From: Candidatus Enterocloster faecavium
Lineage (GTDB): Bacteria > Bacillota > Clostridia > Lachnospirales > Lachnospiraceae
Assembly: GCA_019118585.1 (NCBI GenBank)
Contig: DWYS01000067.1
Span: 1-51,422, forward strand
DNA: 51,422 nucleotides
Direction: 5' to 3'
Position 1 is the stretch's first letter, and each line of letters begins with the position of its first letter. A program made the position numbers and the translations under genes. The notes beneath the pieces were generated by a model. The model worked only from the letters and a program-made list of their open reading frames with translations, did not search any database and was not told the DNA's origin. Positions 26,287 through 35,029 of the stretch are shown one piece after another.

Positions 26287-27690
26287 GTGGAGTACAGGTC
26301 TCCTCATGTAAAAATGCGGGACGTATCCCGCATTTATGACGCTCTGGAAGTCGGAATTATCATCACCACAGGCGGCGGGATCATCATCTGGGGCAACCGG
26401 TATTACAGCCAGCTTGCCCAGTTTGATATCCGCGATTATTTCGGCCACAATGTGAGGGAAATTTCCCGCCGTGAAGATGTAATCCTTCCTACCATGAACT
26501 ATATCATCGATATTGTCTTAAAAACGAAGCAGCAGCAGACAGAAATTGTACGGTATCGGACAGAAGATTACGTTCTCACAACCGCCACGCCCATTTTTAA
26601 TGCAAACAACGAAATTGATTACATCATCTACTCCATCACCAATTACAGCGAGCTTATGCGGCTGAGGGAAAAGGTCTCCGAATCCGGCATGCGGGTGCTG
26701 GCTCTGGAAAATCATCTGCGCAACCTTCAGGTAGAAACGGAGATCGGCAAGCAGATCATCATTACCAGCAAGGAGATGTACAATATTTACGGGAAAGCCC
26801 TCCGTCTTGCCTCCACCTCCGTCTCCGTCATGCTTACCGGGGAATCCGGCACCGGCAAAGACGTTCTGGCGAAATTCATCCACCAGAGCAGCTCACGCAA
26901 AGGACAAAATTTTATCCATGTCAATATGGCCGCCATTCCCAAGCCTCTGTTTGAATCCGAGCTCTTCGGCTACACTCCGGGTTCCTTCACCGGGGCAGCC
27001 CGTCAGGGCAAGGAAGGACTTGTTCAGCTGGCCAACGGGGGCACCTTATTTCTGGATGAGATTGGCGAGCTTCCCCTGGATATCCAGGCCAAGCTTCTGC
27101 AGGTGATCCAGAACAAGGAGGTCCGGGCCATTGGAGCCGTTTCCCCCACGCCTGTGGATTTTCGCATCATCTGCGCTACCAACCGGGACCTGCGCCAGAT
27201 GGTGGAGGACCACACCTTCCGTCTGGACCTGTATCACCGCCTCAATGCCGTGGAACTGAACATTCCTCCTTTGAGGGAACGGCGGGATGATATCCTGCCC
27301 CTTGCCACCTTTTTCCTGAATCATTTTAATGAGCAGAATCACACCAACAAATACCTGACCGCCAGCGTTCTCCATCTGTTTGCCAATTACTCCTGGCCCG
27401 GAAATGTGCGCGAGCTCCAGCACGTTATTGAAGGGGCAGTGGCCCTGTGCCCCAACGATGCCATCACCCTGGACCAGCTTCCCATGGAATTTCATATTTT
27501 AGGCCAAAAAGCGCTTCTCACCTCCGCCTCCCACGCAGACGGACTGACCTTAAAACAGGCGGTGGAACAGTTGGAAACACAGATGATCGAAACAGCCCTG
27601 CAGAGCAGCTCCTCTGCTGCCGAGGCCGCAGAGAAGCTGGGGATCGATGCTTCAACCCTTTCAAAAAAGAGGAAACGATATGGATTATAG
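26287..27690 (+). CDS. PAS-domain sigma-54-dependent transcriptional activator
   Basis: 467 residues from a GTG at 26287, with AAGGGAG 9 nt upstream; a possible TTG start at 26242 lies in the operator dyad and lacks a ribosome site. Residues ~10-120 form a PAS-like sensor (YDALEVGIIITTGGGIIIWGN ... PIFNANNEIDYIIYSITNY). The AAA+ domain (~150-385) has Walker A GESGTGKD, switch Asn in HVNMAA, Walker B LFLDEIGE, sensor I CATNRD, arginine fingers FRLDLYHRL and sensor II WPGNVREL. Its sigma-54 contact loop reads GSFTGA instead of GAFTGA. A Fis-type HTH ends the protein (AAEKLGIDASTLSKKRKRYG). Its likely target is the divergent sigma-54 promoter. It overlaps the next gene by 11 bp. Confidence 0.92.
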   Translation: MEYRSPHVKMRDVSRIYDALEVGIIITTGGGIIIWGNRYYSQLAQFDIRDYFGHNVREISRREDVILPTMNYIIDIVLKTKQQQTEIVRYRTEDYVLTTATPIFNANNEIDYIIYSITNYSELMRLREKVSESGMRVLALENHLRNLQVETEIGKQIIITSKEMYNIYGKALRLASTSVSVMLTGESGTGKDVLAKFIHQSSSRKGQNFIHVNMAAIPKPLFESELFGYTPGSFTGAARQGKEGLVQLANGGTLFLDEIGELPLDIQAKLLQVIQNKEVRAIGAVSPTPVDFRIICATNRDLRQMVEDHTFRLDLYHRLNAVELNIPPLRERRDDILPLATFFLNHFNEQNHTNKYLTASVLHLFANYSWPGNVRELQHVIEGAVALCPNDAITLDQLPMEFHILGQKALLTSASHADGLTLKQAVEQLETQMIETALQSSSSAAEAAEKLGIDASTLSKKRKRYGL

Positions 27691-28714
27691 CAGCACTCAG
27701 AAAAACTTTTTGACGGCCTCTCCCTCCATGAGGGATGTCTGCCGGAAAGCAGATTTGCTGGCCCAGAGCAATGTCTCTGTCCTGATCTACGGCGAAAGCG
27801 GCGTCGGAAAAAATCAACTGGCAGAATACATTCAGCAGAGGAGTCCTCTCTCCCAGGCTCCCTTCATCCACGTTTTCTGCAATGCCGTCTCCGATTCGCT
27901 CTTTGCCTCCGAGCTGTTCGGATACACCCCGGGCGCATTTACCGGAGCGTCATCCAGGGGAAAAACAGGGCTTTTGGAGTCCGCCCAAAACGGCACCATC
28001 CTTTTTGACGATATTAACGAGCTGTCCGCGGAAAATCAGGCCCTTCTCCTTCACTTTCTGCAAAATAAGACCATCACCCCCATCGGCTCCTTAAAAAGCA
28101 GGGAGATCCGCACCCGCATTATCTCCTTATCCGGAAGCAGTCTTCCCGATCTGATCCAGGCGGGTACGTTCCGGGCGGACCTGTACTACCGGATCTGCGT
28201 AGCCAGCATTTACATTCCTCCTCTCAGGGAGCGCCGGGAGGAAATTCCTCTATTTCTCAGATACTTCATCCGTCAGTTTGAGGAGGAATACGGCTGCCGC
28301 AGCAGGGACTGCCGTATCTTGGACCCTCAGATGGAGAGGCTGTGCGCTCTAAGCTGGACAGGCAATCTGTGGGAGGTGCAAAATCTGGCACTGCGCATCT
28401 GCCTGTCCGACCGGCCGGAGGATGTGATCGAGGACTATTTAAAAGCGGAAGAACAGCGCCTTTTTGCGTCCGCTTCTTCTCAGAACGGAAGTTTTAAACC
28501 CGTTCAGACCTTAAAAGAAGCCCTTCAGGACTTTGAAAAATCTTATATCCAAAAAGTGATCTCCCAGTCTGACAGCCTTCAGAGCGCTGCCCGGCAGCTG
28601 GGGATCAGCTACAGCTCCCTGTGCCGCAAACGGGCAGAATACGGCATGGTCCGCTCAAGGAAATTTCCAGGCACTGCCCAGTCCGTTCACCGAGGATCAT
28701 TTCCCGGTGAATAG
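27680..28714 (+). CDS. Sensor-less sigma-54 activator paralogue with degenerate ATPase motifs
   Basis: 344 residues from the Met at 27680, GAGG 8 nt upstream, overlapping the previous gene by 11 bp. It has no sensor domain: the AAA+ domain starts almost at once and a Fis-type HTH follows (AARQLGISYSSLCRKRAEYG). GAFTGA is canonical, Walker A is GESGVGKN, and both arginine-finger positions are kept (FRADLYYR). Several catalytic positions differ from its neighbour and from the family: HVFCNA for HVN (switch Asn), LFDDINE for LFLDEIGE (Walker B Glu to Asp), SLSGSS for ATNRD (sensor I) and WTGNLWEV for WPGNVREL (sensor II Arg to Trp). It is probably a weak or dead ATPase that works with the first protein. 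No frameshift or stop is seen, so I do not call it a pseudogene. Confidence 0.88.
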   Translation: MDYSSTQKNFLTASPSMRDVCRKADLLAQSNVSVLIYGESGVGKNQLAEYIQQRSPLSQAPFIHVFCNAVSDSLFASELFGYTPGAFTGASSRGKTGLLESAQNGTILFDDINELSAENQALLLHFLQNKTITPIGSLKSREIRTRIISLSGSSLPDLIQAGTFRADLYYRICVASIYIPPLRERREEIPLFLRYFIRQFEEEYGCRSRDCRILDPQMERLCALSWTGNLWEVQNLALRICLSDRPEDVIEDYLKAEEQRLFASASSQNGSFKPVQTLKEALQDFEKSYIQKVISQSDSLQSAARQLGISYSSLCRKRAEYGMVRSRKFPGTAQSVHRGSFPGE

Positions 28715-28760
28715 GGCCAAACGGCCTGAGATGATACTTGAATATTCGTGGCTTTTCCCC

Positions 28761-28789
28761 TTGCATCCCCCTCTAAATTATGTTAAACT
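28761..28789 (+). promoter_or_regulatory. Promoter before the structured leader
   Basis: TTGCAT (28761-28766), 17-bp spacer, TAAACT (28784-28789). The predicted start near 28796 coincides with the first hairpin of the leader. Confidence 0.45.
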
Positions 28790-28795
28790 AAACAT

Positions 28796-28922
28796 GCTGC
28801 GATGGCAGCAAACAAGTTCATATTCTTTCATGAACCCACTTGCCAGTAACCCCAATCGTTGACTGGTGTTTTTTATGCCCGGAGAGATCACCGGCTTTGA
28901 CTGCAAAGCATGATTCGCGGGC
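28796..28922 (+). promoter_or_regulatory. Multi-hairpin leader with internal terminator-like stem
   Basis: Successive stems: GCTGC/GCAGC (28796-28809, GATG loop); CAAGTTCAT pairing with ATGAAC..CTTG (28813-28842); GCCAGTAAC/GTTGACTGGT (28842-28867) followed by six T (28869-28874), a terminator-like unit; then GCCCG/CGGGC (28877-28922) enclosing GCTTTG-ACTG-CAAAGC (28894-28909). The ribosome site of the FAD gene follows. I do not recognise a known riboswitch class. The third stem could simply end the activator transcript. Confidence 0.4.
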
Positions 28923-28943
28923 TGTAAAGAAAGGAGATATTTT

Positions 28944-30353
28944 ATGACCAACAATTCCTATGACGTGATTATCATCGGTGCTGGTCCATCTGGCATCTTC
29001 TGTGCTTACGAGCTGATCCGCCAGAAACCGGAAATGAAGATTCTTATGATCGAGAAGGGACGTCCCATTGAGAAGCGTGTCTGCCCGAAGCGTACCACCA
29101 AGGTCTGCGTAGGCTGCAAGCCCTGCTCCATCACCACCGGATTTGCCGGAGCAGGCGCTTTCTCCGATGGAAAGCTGTCTCTTTCCCCGGATGTAGGCGG
29201 AAATCTGCCGGATATTTTAGGCTACGATGAGGCTTCCCAGCTGATTCACGAGTCCGATGAAATCTATCTGAAATTCGGCGCGGACAAGAATGTTTACGGC
29301 GTGGACAAGCAGAAGGAGATCGAGGACATCCGCCGCAAGGCCATTAACGCCAACTTAAAGCTGATCGAGTGTCCCATCCGCCATCTGGGCACCGAGGAGG
29401 GCTACAAGATCTACACCCGCCTTCAGGAGCATCTGCTGGCTCAGGGCATTGTCATGGAATTCAACACCATGGTAAAGGATATCATCATTGAAGGAGACCA
29501 GGTAAAGGGTGTCATCACCGACAAGGATGAGACCTACTACGCTCCCGAAGTGGTTTCCGCCATTGGCCGCGAGGGTTCCGACTGGTTCTCCCACATCTGC
29601 AACGACCACGGCATTGAGACCCAGGTAGGCACTGTGGATATCGGCGTCCGGGTAGAGGTGCGTGATGAGGTCATGAAGTTCCTCAATGAGAATCTCTACG
29701 AGGCCAAGCTGGTTTACTACACTCCCACCTTTGACGACAAGGTCCGTACCTTCTGCACCAACCCCTCCGGAGAGGTGGCTACGGAATACTATGAGCACGG
29801 CCTGGCAGTGGTAAACGGACACGCCTACAAGTCCAAGGAGTACAAGACCAACAACACCAACTTCGCTCTGCTGGTGAGCAAGAACTTCACCAAGCCCTTC
29901 AACGAGCCCATCGAGTACGGCAAGCACATCGCCCAGCTCTCCAACATGCTCTGCGGAGGCAAGATCATGGTCCAGACCTTCGGCGACTTCCAGAGAGGAC
30001 GCCGCACCACCGAGGAGCGCCTGTGCCGCAACAACCTGATCCCTACTTTGAAGGATGCGGTTCCCGGCGATCTGTCCCTGGTATTCCCCTACCGGATCAT
30101 GCTGGACATCAAGGAGATGCTCCTGGCCCTGGATAAGGTAACCCCAGGCATCGCCAGCGATGAAACCCTCCTGTACGGCGTAGAGGTGAAATTCTACTCC
30201 AACAAGGTTGTGGTAAACCGCGACTTTGAGACCAGCATCAAGGGTCTGCGTGCCATCGGCGACGGCGCTTCCGTTACCAGAGGACTGCAGCAGGCTTCCG
30301 CCAATGGCCTCAGCGTGGCCAGAAGCATCTTGAAGAAGATGGAGAATGCTTAA
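28944..30353 (+). CDS. FAD-dependent oxidoreductase (COG2509-like dehydrogenase)
   Basis: 469 residues, AAAGGAG before the start. The N-terminal dinucleotide fold is clear: YDVIIIGAGPSGIFCAYELI, then IEKGRPIEKR. A cysteine group CPKRTTKVCVGCKPCSITTG follows, and FAGAGAFSDGKLSLSPDVGG is a conserved loop of this uncharacterised family. The C-terminus has a second FAD-contact motif (GLRAIGDGASVTRGLQQASANGLSVA). Members are widespread in anaerobes and are annotated only as FAD-dependent dehydrogenases; the substrate is unknown. It stands alone between the sigma-54 regulators and the convergent spoVG, behind a structured leader. Codon use is strongly biased toward C-ending codons, suggesting high expression. 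Confidence 0.87.
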   Translation: MTNNSYDVIIIGAGPSGIFCAYELIRQKPEMKILMIEKGRPIEKRVCPKRTTKVCVGCKPCSITTGFAGAGAFSDGKLSLSPDVGGNLPDILGYDEASQLIHESDEIYLKFGADKNVYGVDKQKEIEDIRRKAINANLKLIECPIRHLGTEEGYKIYTRLQEHLLAQGIVMEFNTMVKDIIIEGDQVKGVITDKDETYYAPEVVSAIGREGSDWFSHICNDHGIETQVGTVDIGVRVEVRDEVMKFLNENLYEAKLVYYTPTFDDKVRTFCTNPSGEVATEYYEHGLAVVNGHAYKSKEYKTNNTNFALLVSKNFTKPFNEPIEYGKHIAQLSNMLCGGKIMVQTFGDFQRGRRTTEERLCRNNLIPTLKDAVPGDLSLVFPYRIMLDIKEMLLALDKVTPGIASDETLLYGVEVKFYSNKVVVNRDFETSIKGLRAIGDGASVTRGLQQASANGLSVARSILKKMENA

Positions 30354-30375
30354 CGAAAATACATTGCCGTAATAT

Positions 30376-30421
30376 AAATGCCCTCCTCCGCCCAATGAAT
30401 ACTGAGCGAAGGAGGGCATTT
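30376..30421. terminator. Bidirectional terminator between FAD gene and spoVG
   Basis: AAATGCCCTCCT (30376-30387) and AGGAGGGCATTT (30410-30421) form a perfect 12-bp stem around a 22-nt loop, with A- and T-tracts at the stem base serving both directions. It lies between two convergent stops. Confidence 0.82.
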
Positions 30422-30441
30422 CCCTCTTCATAATGAAATTC

Positions 30442-30717
30442 CTACAGCGCCGCTTCCGCTTCCAGCAGCGTCGTCTCGTATTTGTTCAGGATGATGCTCT
30501 GAATCATGTCTCTTGTTCCCGAATTGATTGGGTGGGCAATATCCCGATATTCTCCGTCTGCCGCCTTGCGGCTGGGCATTGCGATAAACAATCCCTTCTC
30601 ACCTTCAATGACCTTAATATCGTGAATAACAAACTCATTATCCAATGTAATAGATACGATGGCTTTCATCTTGCCCTCTTTTTCAACTCGTCTTACTCTC
30701 ACATCTGTGACCTGCAC
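30442..30717 (-). CDS. spoVG: SpoVG, sporulation/septation regulator
   Basis: 91 residues, GTG start at 30717 with GGAGGGG about 7 nt upstream. Nearly the whole protein matches the SpoVG family: [38 protein letters not shown], then [23 protein letters not shown]. SpoVG is a small nucleic-acid-binding protein affecting septum formation, sporulation and virulence genes in Firmicutes. It lies 68 bp downstream of glgD on the same strand and may be read from the glg transcript or its own promoter; I could not identify a sigma-H-type promoter in the gap. Confidence 0.95.
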   Translation of the reverse strand: MQVTDVRVRRVEKEGKMKAIVSITLDNEFVIHDIKVIEGEKGLFIAMPSRKAADGEYRDIAHPINSGTRDMIQSIILNKYETTLLEAEAAL

Positions 30718-30785
30718 TTTTATACCCCTCCAGTCTTTTTCTCAGCCGTATAAACAGATAGCCCCCTTAAAGCACCTTAATCGGC

Positions 30786-31907
30786 TTACAATGTATACCG
30801 CTCATTTTTCTCCACAACAATCTTGATATTGCCCGGTGTCCCGATATGAGTGGTATTGGCCCGGATGGTATCGCGGCTCTCCACGATGCAGTTCTCGATC
30901 ACGGTATTATCGCCAATATATACATCATTCAGGATAATGGAATTTTTGATAATACAGTTATTTCCAATGTACGCCTTCTTAAAGAGGATGGAATTCTCCA
31001 CCGTGCCGTTGATGATGCAGCCGCTGGATACCAGGCTGTTGCGGACAACGGCGCCAGGATTGTATTTTGCCGGAGGCAGATCATCAATCTTGGTGTAGAT
31101 ATCCGGGTACTGCTTAAAGAAGTAGTTGCGCACATCCGGTTTCAGGAAATCCATATTGGTCTGATAGTAGGAATCCACCGAAGCGATATTGCTCCAGTAT
31201 CCTTCCATCTTGTAAGCGTAAATCCGCTTCAGATTCTTGTAGCGGACCAGAATATCATTGACCAGATCGTACCGGTCCTCCGCAGCGCAGCGCTCCAGAA
31301 GTTCGATCAGCTGACGGCGGCGCACCACATAGATCCCGCAGGAAATAGTGGTCGCATCGGAGGCCATGGGCTTTTCCTCGAAGTCCACAATCCGGTTGTC
31401 ATCGTTGAGCTTTACGCAGCCAAAGCGGGTTACGTCCGTTCCCTCGTCCATATCCTTGCAGACAACGGTAATATCCGCTTTCTTTTCAATATGGTATTCC
31501 AGAACCTTGTTGTAATCCAGCTTGTAAACGCCGTCGCCGGCGGCGATCACTACATATGGCTCATGGCTGCTCTTTAAAAATGTCAGGTTCTGATACAGGG
31601 CATCCGCTGTTCCTCTGTACCAATCCCCATTTTCCGGCGTAATGGAGGGAGTAAATACGAACATACCGCCCTGTTTACGTCCGAAATCCCACCACTTGGA
31701 AGAACTCAGATGGAGATTTAAGGACCTGGAGTTGTACTGGGTAAATACGGCTACGCTCTGGATATGAGAGTTGCTCATATTGCTCAGGGCAAAGTCGATG
31801 CTCCGGTAGCTTCCTGCAACGGGCATAGCGGCCACGGCTCTTTTATTGGAAAGCTCCTTCATTCTCTTGCTGTTACCACCTGCTAATACGATACCAATCG
31901 CTCTCAT
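30786..31907 (-). CDS. glgD: Glucose-1-phosphate adenylyltransferase regulatory subunit GlgD
   Basis: 373 residues. GlgD is the non-catalytic or regulatory partner of GlgC in Firmicute ADP-glucose pyrophosphorylase, the first step of glycogen synthesis. It has the nucleotidyltransferase fold opening ([29 protein letters not shown]), in which the catalytic-loop pattern of GlgC is altered, followed by a left-handed beta-helix C-terminus (repeated I/V-x-N-S-I-type hexads from ~280). The start overlaps the glgC stop by 4 bp, indicating coupled translation and stoichiometric production of the two subunits. Confidence 0.94.
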   Translation of the reverse strand: MRAIGIVLAGGNSKRMKELSNKRAVAAMPVAGSYRSIDFALSNMSNSHIQSVAVFTQYNSRSLNLHLSSSKWWDFGRKQGGMFVFTPSITPENGDWYRGTADALYQNLTFLKSSHEPYVVIAAGDGVYKLDYNKVLEYHIEKKADITVVCKDMDEGTDVTRFGCVKLNDDNRIVDFEEKPMASDATTISCGIYVVRRRQLIELLERCAAEDRYDLVNDILVRYKNLKRIYAYKMEGYWSNIASVDSYYQTNMDFLKPDVRNYFFKQYPDIYTKIDDLPPAKYNPGAVVRNSLVSSGCIINGTVENSILFKKAYIGNNCIIKNSIILNDVYIGDNTVIENCIVESRDTIRANTTHIGTPGNIKIVVEKNERYTL

Positions 31908-33178
31908 TTCGCGCCACCTGCCTTTATAATGTAATTTCCGCTTGCCAGTAATCCGTCAGGATAATCGCCCACGGTCGTCTCGCCTGCGATTGCCGTATTC
32001 TTTCCAACCTGAACGCCGTCGGGGATCACGGAATTTTCTCCGATGGTCACCAGGTCGAACTGATAAACCTTCTGGTCATAGGTGCTGGGGGCATATTCAC
32101 CCACTCCCAGCTTGACATTGGCGCCCACGTGAACGTTCTCCGCGACGATCGCTTTGTTCACCTCTGTGCTGGCTCCAATGACGCTGCCCTGCATGATGAT
32201 GGAATCCCGTACCACGGCCCCTTTGCAGATGGTGACGCCTGCTCCGATGACGGAGTTGATCACCTCACCGTAGACCTCGGTTCCCTCACCGATGATGCTG
32301 CGCTCAATGTTGGCATTGGCATCGATGTACTGAGGCGGAATAATATCGCTCTTGGTGTAGATTTTCCAGTATTCCTCGTAGAGATTGAACTCCGGGATAA
32401 TGTCAATCAGCTCCATGTTGGCTTCCCAGTAAGAGCCCAGGGTTCCTACATCCTTCCAGTAGCCGTTGTACTCATAGGCGAAGATCCGCTCGCCCTTGGC
32501 GTGACAGTAAGGAATGATATGTTTTCCAAAGTCACATCCGGGCTCGTCCTTCATCTTGATCAGCGCTTCCTTTAAGATATTCCAGCTGAAGATATAGATT
32601 CCCATGGATGCCAGATTGCTTCTGGGCACCGGTGGCTTCTCCTCAAACTCTGTGATCCGGTTGCTCTCATCGGTGATTACCACGCCGAAACGGCTGGCTT
32701 CCTCAATGGGAACCGGCATGGCAGCAATGGTGATATCCGCGTTGTTTGCCTTGTGATAATCCAGCATTACTTCGTAGTCCATCTTGTAGATATGGTCACC
32801 GGATAAAATAAGTACATAATCGGGATTATAAGTCTCCATATACTCCAGATTCTGATAGATGGCATTGGCTGTTCCGGTATACCAGTCACTGCCCTTGCTC
32901 CGCTCATAAGGAGGTAAGATTGTCACGCCTCCTACGTTGCGGTCCAAATCCCACGGAATACCAATTCCGATATGGGCATTTAAACGCAACGGCTGGTACT
33001 GCGTCAATACGCCGACGGTGTCTACGCCGGAATTGATGCAGTTACTAAGCGGAAAATCAATGATTCGGTACTTCCCCCCAAAAGATACCGCCGGCTTGGC
33101 CACTTTCTGAGTGAGGACTCCAAGACGGCTTCCCTGTCCGCCAGCTAAAAGCATGGCAATCATTTCTTTCTTAATCAC
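31904..33178 (-). CDS. glgC: Glucose-1-phosphate adenylyltransferase GlgC
   Basis: 424 residues from a GTG at 33178; AGAGGTGA sits 4-5 nt upstream, and the family starts at this [19 protein letters not shown] segment, so the longer frame to 33256 is not used. GlgC makes ADP-glucose from glucose-1-phosphate and ATP. Motifs: [13 protein letters not shown] with [36 protein letters not shown], and [11 protein letters not shown] with the metal-binding Asp. The C-terminal beta-helix (~290-420) mediates allostery and oligomerisation. It is first in the glgC-glgD unit. Confidence 0.95.
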   Translation of the reverse strand: MIKKEMIAMLLAGGQGSRLGVLTQKVAKPAVSFGGKYRIIDFPLSNCINSGVDTVGVLTQYQPLRLNAHIGIGIPWDLDRNVGGVTILPPYERSKGSDWYTGTANAIYQNLEYMETYNPDYVLILSGDHIYKMDYEVMLDYHKANNADITIAAMPVPIEEASRFGVVITDESNRITEFEEKPPVPRSNLASMGIYIFSWNILKEALIKMKDEPGCDFGKHIIPYCHAKGERIFAYEYNGYWKDVGTLGSYWEANMELIDIIPEFNLYEEYWKIYTKSDIIPPQYIDANANIERSIIGEGTEVYGEVINSVIGAGVTICKGAVVRDSIIMQGSVIGASTEVNKAIVAENVHVGANVKLGVGEYAPSTYDQKVYQFDLVTIGENSVIPDGVQVGKNTAIAGETTVGDYPDGLLASGNYIIKAGGAK

Positions 33179-33215
33179 GTTATCACCTCTTGCTGTTGAA
33201 ATATTTGTAAGATTT

Positions 33216-33221
33216 ATTATA
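33216..33221 (-). promoter_or_regulatory. Extended -10 of the glgC promoter
   Basis: The minus strand reads TGCTATAAT, a consensus -10 with TG extension, 38 bp before the glgC start. No good -35 hexamer lies at 17 bp (TGTACT). The remaining 33222-33460 is AT-rich, with no gene seen. Confidence 0.55.
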
Positions 33222-33460
33222 GCACAAAGTTCACAAATAGTACATAAAGAATTCATTATTTTTCTTGATTTTTACAATTTTTATCGACATATTTCTACAC
33301 ATATTTTTATTTTGCAGCAAAATTTTTGTATAAATTGATATACAATTGCTAATTTTCCATTTTTTGCCCGGTTATTTTACCTTTCTTTCGCATATTTTTT
33401 ACGTTAAACCGGCTTTTAGCCGCGTAATCCAGGTCCGCTTTCCCCTGCAAAAGATTAACC

Positions 33461-33489
33461 TTGCAACAATTCTGGAAATATCTTATAAT
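33461..33489 (+). promoter_or_regulatory. asnS promoter
   Basis: TTGCAA (33461-33466), 17-bp spacer, TATAAT (33484-33489). The ~90-nt leader carries a hairpin GCAGTC-GTG-GACTGC (33530-33544) but is too short for a T-box and has no T-run. Confidence 0.72.
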
Positions 33490-33586
33490 CTCGTTAGAGT
33501 GCAGATCAGCATATAAAGTGAAAATTGCAGCAGTCGTGGACTGCAGCAGAAAATCTTTAAAAATGTGCACAAAAAGGAGATCATTC

Positions 33587-34978
33587 ATGAACCTGACAAC
33601 TGTAAAAGAGCTTTTTAAAAACCCGGACCAGTATCTGGACCAGGAGATTACCGTAGGCGGCTGGGTCCGCAGCCTGAGAGATTCCAAATCCTTCGGCTTC
33701 ATCGTCGTAAGCGACGGCTCCTGCTTTCAAACCCTCCAGGTGGTCTTTCACGATACCATGGAGAATTTCTCCGAGATTGCCCGGTTAAATGTAGGCGCAG
33801 CCATCATCGTCACCGGAACCCTGGTTGCCACCCCTCAGGCAAAGCAGCCCTTTGAAATCCAGGCTGCCGCCGTAACAGTAGAAGGCACTTCCGCTCCCGA
33901 CTATCCTCTTCAGAAGAAGCGCCATTCCTTTGAGTACCTGCGTACCATCTCCCATCTGCGTCCCAGGACCAATACCTTCCAGGCGGTTTTCCGTGTCCGC
34001 TCCCTGATCGCCTACGCAATCCACCAGTATTTCCAGGACCAGGGCTTTGTTTACGTACACACCCCTCTGATCACAGGCAGTGACTGCGAGGGAGCCGGCG
34101 AAATGTTTCAGGTCACCACTCTGGATCTGGAGAATGTTCCGAAAAACGAAGACGGTACTGTAGATTACTCCAAAGACTTTTTCGGAAAGCCCACCAATCT
34201 GACGGTAAGCGGCCAGCTGAATGTAGAAACCTACGCCATGGCCTTCCGCAACGTATATACCTTCGGCCCCACATTCCGCGCTGAGAATTCCAACACCCCC
34301 CGCCATGCTGCCGAGTTCTGGATGATCGAGCCGGAGATGGCATTTGCTGACCTGGACGACAATATGGCTGTAGCAGAAGGTCTTCTCAAATATGTCATCC
34401 AGTATGTGCTGGAACATGCACCGGAGGAGATGGCATTTTTCAACCAGTTTGTAGACAAGGGCCTTCTGGACCGCTTAAACAACGTGCTCCACTCTGAATT
34501 CGGCCACATTACCTACACGGAGGCCGTCAAGATTCTGGAAGAGCACAACGACCAGTTCGACTACAAGGTTTCCTGGGGCTGCGACCTTCAGACCGAACAT
34601 GAGCGCTATCTGACCGAGCAGATATTTAAGCGTCCCGTATTTGTCACGGATTATCCAAAGGAGATCAAGGCCTTCTATATGAAGATGAATCCGGATGGAA
34701 AAACGGTTGCAGCCGTAGACTGTCTGGTTCCCGGAATCGGCGAGATCATCGGTGGCAGCCAGAGAGAGGATGACTACGACACCCTGGTAGCCCGGATGGA
34801 CGAGCTGGGACTTAAAAAAGAAGATTACCAGTTTTATCTGGATTTAAGAAAATACGGTTCCTGCCGCCACTCCGGCTTCGGGCTGGGCTTTGAGCGCTGC
34901 GTTATGTACCTTACCGGCATGTCCAATATCCGCGACGTGATCCCCTTCCCCAGAACCGTAAACAACTGCGAGCTGTAA
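33587..34978 (+). CDS. asnS: Asparaginyl-tRNA synthetase
   Basis: 463 residues from the Met at 33587, with AAAGGAG 8 nt upstream; the frame upstream is leader. Class IIb synthetase that charges tRNA-Asn. N-terminal OB-fold anticodon-binding domain ([25 protein letters not shown], ~20-110); catalytic domain with motif 2 [22 protein letters not shown] and motif 3 [27 protein letters not shown]. The Asn-type signature near [14 protein letters not shown] is present, distinguishing it from AspRS. Transcribed alone or with the following nuclease pair (51-bp gap). Confidence 0.96.
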   Translation: MNLTTVKELFKNPDQYLDQEITVGGWVRSLRDSKSFGFIVVSDGSCFQTLQVVFHDTMENFSEIARLNVGAAIIVTGTLVATPQAKQPFEIQAAAVTVEGTSAPDYPLQKKRHSFEYLRTISHLRPRTNTFQAVFRVRSLIAYAIHQYFQDQGFVYVHTPLITGSDCEGAGEMFQVTTLDLENVPKNEDGTVDYSKDFFGKPTNLTVSGQLNVETYAMAFRNVYTFGPTFRAENSNTPRHAAEFWMIEPEMAFADLDDNMAVAEGLLKYVIQYVLEHAPEEMAFFNQFVDKGLLDRLNNVLHSEFGHITYTEAVKILEEHNDQFDYKVSWGCDLQTEHERYLTEQIFKRPVFVTDYPKEIKAFYMKMNPDGKTVAAVDCLVPGIGEIIGGSQREDDYDTLVARMDELGLKKEDYQFYLDLRKYGSCRHSGFGLGFERCVMYLTGMSNIRDVIPFPRTVNNCEL

Positions 34979-35029
34979 ACAGGGAAACTTTTCTGCCCGG
35001 AAGAGGGCGGAGGAATGGAGAATGGTCTT

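Noticed and set aside
27680-28714. Second activator as a pseudogene
   Set aside because: Despite lost catalytic residues the frame is intact, has a ribosome site, coupled start, GAFTGA, arginine fingers and a good HTH; selective loss fits a specialised partner better than decay.
29355-30431. 358-codon open frame antisense to the FAD-dependent dehydrogenase
   Set aside because: It mirrors a gene with strongly C-ending codons, which removes stops from the opposite strand; low-complexity V/G/L-rich product, no motif, and it crosses the terminator.
33490-33586. T-box leader upstream of asnS
   Set aside because: Leader is only about 90 nt, lacks a terminator and any recognisable T-box sequence.
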